NCBI GenBank assembly: GCA_029448655.1
Contig: JACCLO010000003.1
Location: forward strand, 1,984,001 to 2,048,000
From: Wolfiporia cocos
Lineage: Eukaryota; Basidiomycota; Agaricomycetes; Polyporales; Phaeolaceae
DNA: 64,000 bases
Direction: 5' to 3'
Below are positions 56,203 through 64,000 of this stretch, piece after piece (positions within the stretch are counted from its first letter, which is position 1; the number at the start of each line of letters is the position of its first letter). A program made the position numbers and the translations under genes. Below the pieces are notes generated by a model. The model was not told the DNA's origin. It was given only the letters and a program-made list of their open reading frames with translations, and did no database searches.

Positions 56203-58260
56203 ATGCTGAAGGTTACAATCTGTTGCAGGGATCCTCCCTCTACACCAGAACATGACCGAGAGGAACATAGGGCACAGGACCAGGAAGCACGTCTGCAAAT
56301 GACACCACCATCTGTGCGACGTCAGCGATTGCAGATGAGGCAACCCTTTCCACAGCCCAACTTTGCCTTGCACCATCCTCACGGGGAACATGGTACCACA
56401 AATGCATTTGTTCCTCAAAACCAGCCCATGGCTGGACCCTTACAACAAAATCAGGCTATTGCTGGACCACCATATGACATCCCTGTTGCAGGTCCTTCTA
56501 ATCTGCATAATGTTCCTTGGAACACGTCCCAGATACACAGCTGGCATCCTGAGCTGGGTCGGCCTTTGCAGTCGAACCAACCAGTACCTGGACCATCCCG
56601 CATGCCTGATCCACATGCTACATATCATTGGCCCCCTGCAAACTCAGTGCATGTACCTCCACGGCGTGATTGGCAGGCAGAACTTGAACATGGTTTCAAT
56701 GAAAGCCACGCTAGCAGAGTGCATGCACGCAGACAAAATCAGGAAACGTTCATTCCTTCCACACCACACATGCTGGCATCTTCCTCCTCTGTAGGCAGTC
56801 GCTATCAGACATTATTGGCACAACGCAAAAATCATGACAGCCATGTCAGAGATCAGCAAAGGATTGTGCAGCAGACACATGAACGCCAGGTTGAACGTCA
56901 AGCAGCACTTGCTAATGACACATGACTGCAAAGGAATATCCAGCAGCACACAGCACTTGCTAACGACACACGGCTGATCGAAGAGGCCAGACTGCAAAGG
57001 AATATCCAGCAGGGCACAGCGGTTGCTGGCAATATGCGGCTGATCGAAGAGGCCAGATTGCAAATGGAGATCCAGCAGCATGCAGCACTTGCTAACGACA
57101 CACAGCTGATAGAAGAGGCCAGTCTGCAAAGGGATATCCAGCAGGGCACAGCAGTTGCTGGTGACATGCGGCTGATCGAAGAGGCTGGACTGCAAAGGGA
57201 GATCCAGCAGCATGCAGCACTTGCTGATGACATACAGCTGATTGACCAGGCCAGATTCCGAAGGGATATCCAGCAGGGTGCAGCAGTAGCTGATGACATG
57301 CAGCTACTTGAACAGGCCCAGCTGCAAAGGGAGATCCAGCAGCATGCAGCACTTGCTGATGACATGCAGCTGATCAAACAGGCAAGACTCCAAAGGGAGT
57401 TGCAGCAGCATGAAGAGCCTCAAATCCCACAAAATATCCCTTTGGGAAGGCAGCCCTATGTCGAACCAGCAGATCGTCACTCCATTGGAAGGATGGACAT
57501 ACAATGTCCACACTGCCATGCATTGCACTGGAAAGGCGAGCGCTTGAAGTCGTCCACTAACACTAGCCACAAGTTTGGTGTGTGTTGCCTTCAGGGCCAG
57601 GTGGATCTGCCTCCTATACAACTGCCTCCTGCAGCATTACGTCAGTCTCCTTCCGCCAGAGGGTCTGCAGCCATCATATGCACAGCTCTATATACATGAT
57701 CCTCAGGCTGCCCTGGATACCCGCAATACGCGGAATCACAATCTGGACCCAGGAATCATGGGTGAGCTGCAGGTCGTATTTGAGGAGCATAACCCCTTTG
57801 TTCCTCTCTACCGCCGTGCATTTGAGATCCTACAGGCAAAGCCACCTGAAGAACAGCTCAATGTGCGGGCCCACATAATGCTGCAGCATACTGCAGACAG
57901 ACGGCGTTATAACCTCCCCACCACAGATGAGGTTGCAGCGGTGATTCCTGGCAGTGGCAATGAAGATGTTCAAAGACATAGAGACATTATCCTCCGGCTC
58001 CGTGGTGGTAACTTGGAAAAGATTAGCAACATACACCCACTATATATATTCTCCATTGCACTATGTGCTGCTGTTTCCACATGGTGACCAAGGATGGCAC
58101 CCCTTGACACCTTCAGGAGCAGGCCCTCAAGGACAGATGCGGAGCCCAAAAGTCTCTGAACAATGCTTCTATGCCTACCGCCTACACCCCCGCATCATCA
58201 GACATGAAGATGCAGTCATGGAGTTTATCTCTTCCGTGGGGGACGTCTGTTTCAGCAATA
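56203..58260 (+). pseudogene. Helitron N-terminal ORF region, broken by a stop, frameshifts and a deletion
   Basis: The frame from 56203 is Pro, Gln and His rich, then hits a TGA at 56923; beyond it the same frame continues with repeats of about 22 residues (EEARLQREIQQHAALADD type). A zinc-binding-like part (CPHCHALHWKGER) near 57500 matches the start of fungal Helitron proteins. After VDLPPIQLPP the frame jumps and the expected block is missing until PSYAQLYIHDPQAALDTRN. Near 58040 a TATATATA run shifts the frame between ISNIHPLY and SPLHYVLLFPHGDQG, and another shift lies near 58225 before GGRLFQQYVVDVW. So at least one stop, one deletion and two or three frameshifts separate it from the Rep-helicase frame. 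Confidence 0.72.
56926..57410 (+). repeat. 66-bp coding repeats in the Helitron N-terminal region
   Basis: About eight copies of a 22-residue motif (LIEEARLQREIQQHAALAD type) follow one another and would form a long charged helix. Copies alternate between QHAALA and QGTAVA endings, which suggests growth as a two-unit repeat. Confidence 0.85.
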
Positions 58261-58264
58261 CGTT

Positions 58265-60976
58265 GTGGATGTGTGGGCTTCCATTGAATCCAGCAAGCTT
58301 CACTGGGTCCGGAACAATCAAAGGCAGATCCGTGCAGACCTCTACAATAGTGTAAGGGATGCCCTTGATGCTAACGACAATGTTCCAGACCTTGGCCAAC
58401 AGGGACAGCAGATCATTCTGCCCTCCTCCCATCTGGGAAGTGCACGGCACATGTATCAGCTGCTTCAGGACTCCCTGGCCATTTGCCGATATTGCCGCAA
58501 ACCAGACATCTTCCTCACGATGACGGCCAACCCTAAGTGGCCTGAAATACAGGATGCATTGCTGGAGCTGGATGCTGATGAAGATAATCCTGGGCACCCA
58601 CGGAAGAAGCAAACGGCAGCAGACCGTCCTGATATTGTGGCCCGTGTGTTCCATCTGAAGCTCCAGGCCTTGATCAAGCTGATCAAGGATGGCTTCTTTG
58701 GTGAGCTGGCTGGGGATGTCTACACCATTGAATTTCAGAAGCGAGGACTGCCTCATGTCCACCTTCTGATTTTCCTCAAAGATCTCTACAAGATCCGAGA
58801 TGGTGGCCAAGTGGACAACATTGTGTCTGCACAGCTTCCCTGTCAGGAGACCCAGCCAAAGCTCTACGACACAGTCACAAAATGCATGCTCCATGGGCCA
58901 TGTGGAGATGATAACCCTCATGCACCATGCATGGTGGACAGGGCCTGCTCCAAGCATTATCCAAAGCAGTTTTGTGATGACACCCAGTTTGGAGAGGATG
59001 GGTATCCCACCTACGCACGCCCTGACAATGGCCGTTCACATGTCAACTCCAGGGGTCACCACTTTGACAATCGTCATGTTGTTCCCTACAACCCTCACCT
59101 CACTGCCATGTTGGACTACCATATCAATGTGGAGATCTGCACTTCTATCAGGGCAGTGAAGTACATACACAAGTACATCTACAAGGGGCACGACCGTGCG
59201 ACCTTGGAGGTTGGACAGGTTGACGAGGTAAAACAAGACATTGACGGATGCTACATTGGACCAGTGGAGGCATTTTGGCACATTGCAGAATTTTCCATGC
59301 ATGAGGAAAAGCCTTCTGTATATCGGCTGACCATACATCTCAAGGATGAGCAGATGATATTCTTTGCTGAGGGAGACAACCCCCATGAAGTTGCTGACCG
59401 TCCATCCTCAACAAAGACTCAGCTCACAGAATGGTTCACGGCAAATCGAGAGCTCCCAGGGGCAACACAGCATCTATATCAGGATTTCCCACAGCACTTT
59501 GTGTGGGATGCAAGGTCCCGCACCTGGAAGGTCAGGCAACGGGACTTTTCAATAGGCAGGATGGCCTTTGTCCACCCTTCAGCTGGTGAAAAGTTCTACC
59601 TACGGCTCCTGCTCACAGTGGTGAAGGGTGCCACATGCTGGGATGACCTCTGCAAGGTCAATGGGGTTGCATACCCAACCTTCAAGGCCACATGCTCTGC
59701 CCGTGGACTTCTGGAGGATGATGGGGAGTGGGCACTGTGCTTGGAGGAGGCAGCAGACATGCAGTCAGGATCACAGCTACGCAATCTGTTTGCCATACTC
59801 CTCACCCATTGTCATCCTGTGGAGCCTGCCGACCTCTGGACCCGGTTCAGGAATAACATTTGCGACGACCTACGACCCCGAGTTGATGCTTATGGGCATG
59901 AGGATCCCACAGAGGAACAGGTCTGGGACCTGGGACTGTTCCTTCTTAATCAGATCCTGCTCAAGTATGGAAGGCGGCTAACAGACTTTCCACCCATGCC
60001 CCTCCCTCAGGCACAATGGGAGCCTCCACATGTAAATCTCATCCTTCAAGAGGAACTTGCCTATGATGATGCGGAGCTTGCTGTTGGGGTGGAGGTGGAC
60101 AGAGAGCGCTTCAATCCAGAGCAGGCAAATGCCTATGATGTGGTCCTGCAATCCGTCCTACAGCAAGAGGGGAAAATATTCTTCCTCCACAGTGCAGGTG
60201 GTGGTGGCAAGACATTCACATGTAATGCCATTGCTTCTGCAGTTCATATGCACAGGAAGGTGGCACTCTGTGTTGCATCCTCTGGGATTGCATCCTTGCT
60301 CCTCATTGGTGGACGCACAGCTCACTCCCGCTTCAAAATACCCATAGCGGTTCATGAGACTTCGACCTGCCATATCCCCAAGAACAGCAATCTGGCTGAT
60401 CTTATACGGGAAACAGGGATTGTCATATGGGACGAGGCACCCATGCAGCATCGCCATGCCATAGAGGCAGTGGACCGGACCCTCCGTGATATCCTGGACA
60501 AGGACGTACCATTTGGTGGAATTACCATGCTTTTTGGAGGTGACTTCCAACAGACGCTACCTGTGGTTCCCAGAGGCACAAGGGAGCAGATTGTATCTGC
60601 TTCCCTGAGGAGATCATATCTGTGGAGGAACATCCAGGTCCTTCATCTTACACAGAACATGCGGCTTGACCGCGCACCTGCAAGTGACGCTTTTGCACAG
60701 TGGTTGCTGAATGTCGGAGCAGGAGATCCTAGGTCTTCCCAGAACAATGTCTCTCTTCCAGAAAGCATGAGGCTGGCTGACAATACAGTTCAAGGATTGG
60801 TGGACGCTGTTTATCCTGGCATTGCTGAAGGAAACAAGTCCGATCAACACTTCCTCGAACGGACAATTCTGTGTGCCAAGAACGATGCGGTGGCAGAACT
60901 CAATGCCTTCATATTGGACAGGTTCCCAGGAGAGGAGGTTGTGTTGACAGGGTCTGACAAGGTTGTTGTCACAAGC
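58265..60976 (+). pseudogene. Helitron Rep-helicase (HUH nuclease plus Pif1 helicase), 3' truncated
   Basis: One open frame of about 900 Helitron codons encodes the catalytic core for rolling-circle transposition. The Rep part has GLPHVHLLIFL, the HUH motif, near 58745, and YIHKYIYKGHDRA near 59162, the tyrosine motif. The helicase part has SAGGGGKTFT (Walker A) near 60190, VIWDEAPM (Walker B) near 60421 and GDFQQTLPVV near 60540, as in Pif1. The sequence stops matching after VVLTGSDKV near 60960, so the last helicase motifs are absent and about 35 unrelated codons follow to the stop at 61081. Its N-terminus is severed by the frameshifts upstream. I judge it inactive. Confidence 0.85.
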
Positions 60977-61776
60977 CAATTTCAAAGCCTAGTAGAACAC
61001 GCTAGCTGGGCACCCCACTCACGCCATACGCACACTACAGCACTCTATCCGAGCCCAGCTGAAACCCCACGGCAACGCTAGTAGAAGCCCTCCGCTATAC
61101 AGGACACTACGGGCACTAGCAGGCCACCAGCAGTCTAACCCTAAACTCAGTCCAAGTCCCGGCAGCAAGAACCATACGCTGCCTAGTCCCTAAACCCCGG
61201 AGTCACGAGCCGACCCCTAGAGCCCAACAGGCTACAATAGCACGACGGTACGCCTTATACAGACCCAGGCTAAACCGCCACCGTACACTACGCTATACGA
61301 CGACTAGGGGCACGGTCTATGCTCGCACGTGACCCAGAACACTAAACCTGATGCCTCGCGTCCCTACCGCATGGACACTCGCCATTACTGGCATAGACAT
61401 TATACTATACCCCATACGCACCCCGACCTACGAGTACAACAGGCAGGGATAATTAACCCAGGCTCTGCACGACTGAGAACCCTACCAGTCACAGAGCGCT
61501 ACACCCCGATCGTGGCAGACCACGCCCGATCACGGACTTAGAACCCCGCCATTACCGGCGCACCTACAATCGACGAGAACCACCGATCGAACCCGACAGA
61601 TTGGCTACTCCTTAGATCCGCCCCTTATACGCTACGTCGCCATGGACATCCTCGCATACCAGCGCTCCGATGCCATTACCGGCCCAAAGCTCATAGCCAG
61701 TTAGATACCAGTACGTAGAGGCCTCTGAGCCACCGTACAAACATGTACAAATAGGTTAGGAGTATATATGCCAGAC

Positions 61777-61799
61777 AGTCTGAGCGACAACCTCAGACT
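61777..61799. repeat. Hairpin with 8-bp perfect arms
   Basis: AGTCTGAG pairs with CTCAGACT across 7 bases, about 10 bases after a TATATAT tract. A second inverted pair, AGACTTGTCTT at 61795 and AAGACAAGTCT at 61898, overlaps it. Confidence 0.7.
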
Positions 61800-62012
61800 T
61801 GTCTTGGCCTTTGACGGCTAGTGGTCCCGGGACCTGGAAGGCGCCTTTGAGCGAGCCCCCTTCCCCCGGTTGAGTGCTAGTTTGTTGCTTGTGTCATAAG
61901 ACAAGTCTCAACCCCCGGGGAGGTGTTCACCACTCCCCAACCCCGGCGCACGAGGGGCAACGTGCATTTCTCTTTCGCCCTTGTTTGACTGCGGTCATCC
62001 GGGCATTGTAGA

Positions 62013-62098
62013 TCTTACACCCGCCGCACCAGGGTTAAGGGCAACTATACCCGACGACCAGGGTCAAGGTCTTACACCCGTACACTCCAGGGTCAAGG
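62013..62098. repeat. Three imperfect copies of a 28-bp unit
   Basis: Three adjacent units share ACCCG followed by CCAGGGTYAAGG. They belong to the unclassified repeat block. Confidence 0.7.
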
Positions 62099-64000
62099 AG
62101 TATTGGGATCTGGGGGTACATCGAGCAGCGTGAGGGGACCCCTCCTCACCGTTGTCTCTGAAGCTACTGGGCCACCCTCGCGCAATGCTTGGGCAAGGCT
62201 TTGGGTTACAACCCCACCAGCGAAACCGTGCACCCGTCGTGAAATAATCAAAGACGATAAGGGGCCCGCTGGCAGTTTACCAGGGAGCTGAGCGATTATT
62301 TACGGCCATTATCGGCCCGACTGTACGGACATTACAGTCCCCCCGGTTACCATAGAACCCAGCGCCTAACCAGCGGCTGAAGGGCCCAGGCAGCGGCCAG
62401 TACATTACGCCACTTGGCTTATACTATAGACTTTTACACGCCCCATCACATAGGCGGATAGATCCCGGTCCCCCGGTATCCCGGATTAGCTCTGGGGCTG
62501 GACAAGGATTCGGAGGCTGTGTTTTCTTGCCGGCCTTGGGAAGAAAACCCCTTGGCGTTTCTTGGCGCATCACCGAAAAGTGATGGACACAGATTAGAGT
62601 GGATCGAAAAGTACCCGAAAAGTAGGAGTTTGTAGTCTCCACCCCGATAGCAGCTATAGACTGAATGCCACAGTGGGCGGGGGGCGCTCCGAAAGAATAC
62701 AGGGGAAATCTGATCGTGACTCCACTTTGCGTACTGTAGGAATTCAGTACATACACACTCGTTACGTACACCGCCGGAGACTGGGCTTGGTCGCCCCCGG
62801 CACAGGACATTTCTCTTTTGGACATTGCCGCGAAGAACGCCGTGGCTAGAACGATTAAGTCTCCATGCCGCCCTACCATGACTGGTCGCGCGAAGGGCTC
62901 AGTGGCACCCAAAGTCCTAGGGGGAAAAACCGTGCCGCAGATCGAAAGCGGTCACCCCGAAGATGAAACACCACTGAACCCCGAGTACCCCGCAGGCCAG
63001 GGGCCGCTATAGGAGATACATTCACTCTCGTTTAGGATGGACAATATATTCCTTCTTGATAAACCCGTCCGACGTAACGTCTAGTCCGACATATCCACAG
63101 CCCACAATACATAGTCAATTAGGCAGCAAGGGTACCCAACTCCCTGCTTCACACAGAAGGCCTGCACCGTAGCGGAATCCGACACCGGCTCGTAAAGTAG
63201 AAAAGCCTCACCAGCACTTTACGCAGCCAACGCCGCCACGCACTACACCGCGCTTGGGAAAAGGAGGTACAAACTCCCGAGCACGCCGAACGACTATACG
63301 TAGTTACTAGACCATGTATACTACGGACTGTAAAAATCCCAGACAATATACTCTATATCGGTAACCCCGAAAAGACCAAAAGTAGGAAGTACACACCGGT
63401 CACTCCGACGGCACTGCGAAATCCAAGGCTGCCGTGAACATCTTGGGGGCCGCGCCTCCCTTGAGCACTCGGAATGCTAAGGACTAGCAACGCTGTGAAA
63501 CCGCGTACCTACTAGGGGGAACAAAACCCGAATAAGAGTAGGGATGGACATGAATAAAACTGGACAAAGGAAAAAGACGTATACGATGAAACTGGACAAC
63601 CAAGGAAGGAGACCGACGGAGCGAGAGGAAGCAGTAAGCTACGCTACGCAAGGACGAAGGATCGAGCTTTCGAGCTCTCCGGACACACCAAGCTCGCGGA
63701 CGCCGAACAAGTACCTGTTCCGCCATAACACGACATCCATCCGCCACAACCGGTATCTATCCCGACTGGACCGGCAGTCTGTCACGAGGACGACGTAACC
63801 AACAGCAAGTACCCGGAGAGGAACTCGGGGCCTGGACGCACTTCGTCCAATAGGAAACGGCTCACGGGAAAAGCCTAGGAAGCGAGTATCGGACTCACAC
63901 GAACCAGGTATGCCCCTTATTTTAATTCATGGACTATACTCTGCCATGGGGCAAACCACGACCCCGAGCGATGAATCATTCCGCTCTGTCACGAACTATA

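Larger units (their letters stand above)
55246..60976 (+). mobile_element. Decayed autonomous Helitron, truncated at its 3' end
   Basis: It opens with the same terminus as the short units (TCTATAAGTAATGGGAGC) directly after the CTAG of unit 7. It then carries an expanded 22-bp GC-rich repeat, the 13-bp subterminal inverted repeat, a 127-bp tandem duplication, a Gln-rich ORF region and a Rep-helicase ORF. The helicase sequence breaks off near 60976 and no 3' hairpin or CTRR end follows, so the element is cut. It is the likely source of mobility for the short units, which share its 5' end. Confidence 0.82.
60977..64000. repeat. Unclassified repeat-like sequence, possibly part of an LTR element
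   Basis: After the Helitron break the sequence changes style, with many CCTA, TACAC and ACGC words and no intact ORF; the longest frame is 162 codons (minus 62424 to 62912). It includes a TATATA tract at about 61763, an 8-bp hairpin (61777 to 61799), a 28-bp triplicate near 62013 to 62098, and an edge at 62336/62337. At that edge, read on the minus strand, a G-run is followed by TGTAATGTCC, as at a polypurine tract and LTR start. I cannot name the element. Confidence 0.4.

Overview
The window reads as nuclear DNA of a basidiomycete fungus, most likely an Agaricomycete close to the Polyporales. The genes are densely split by introns of about 50 to 60 bases with GT...AG ends. Several encode recognisable fungal proteins, and the best matching family patterns (CON7-type zinc finger, CSLC-type RING protein, F-box/RCC1 Saf1, a lineage-specific unknown protein) are those of wood-decay basidiomycetes. 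Placement below class is inference.

Left part (1 to 24 kb). A methylenetetrahydrofolate reductase gene (minus) is divergent from a PUS1-type tRNA pseudouridine synthase gene (plus), which contains an apparent 3-base micro-exon. A multi-exon gene of unknown function (minus, about 5.9 to 9.4 kb) follows, then about 4 kb without a supportable gene, then an ELMO/CED-12 gene (minus). The ELMO gene is divergent from a gene for a long disordered Ser/Pro-rich protein with a likely PP1-docking motif. From 20.7 to 24.2 kb I see no supportable gene.

Middle (24 to 42.9 kb). A very GC-rich, CpG-rich stretch of about 10 kb surrounds one gene, a CON7-type C2H2 transcription factor (31.2 to 32.9 kb). Nearly all long ORFs there are by-products of base composition. 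It is followed by a RING-finger gene (plus), a convergent ARP8 gene for an INO80-complex actin-related protein (minus), and a tRNA-Pro(AGG) gene with a 30-base intron.

Right part (42.9 to 64 kb) is repeat-rich. A CpG-depleted insert with tRNA-derived SINE-like pieces abuts the broken 3' end of a truncated Saf1-like F-box/RCC1 gene; a complete paralogue lies just beyond. From 49.6 kb come seven short non-autonomous Helitrons, joined head to tail. Each begins with TC and ends with a hairpin followed by CTAG or a decayed form of it, and most carry a 22-bp minisatellite. The eighth element has the same 5' end and runs into a large decayed autonomous Helitron (HUH Rep plus Pif1 helicase) that is cut off at about 60.98 kb. 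The last 3 kb is another repeat-like sequence, perhaps part of an LTR element.

The most notable points are the tandem Helitron array, the record of CpG decay in its minisatellite and in the 43 to 45 kb insert, the 3-base micro-exon of PUS1, and the paired intact and broken SAF1 genes.
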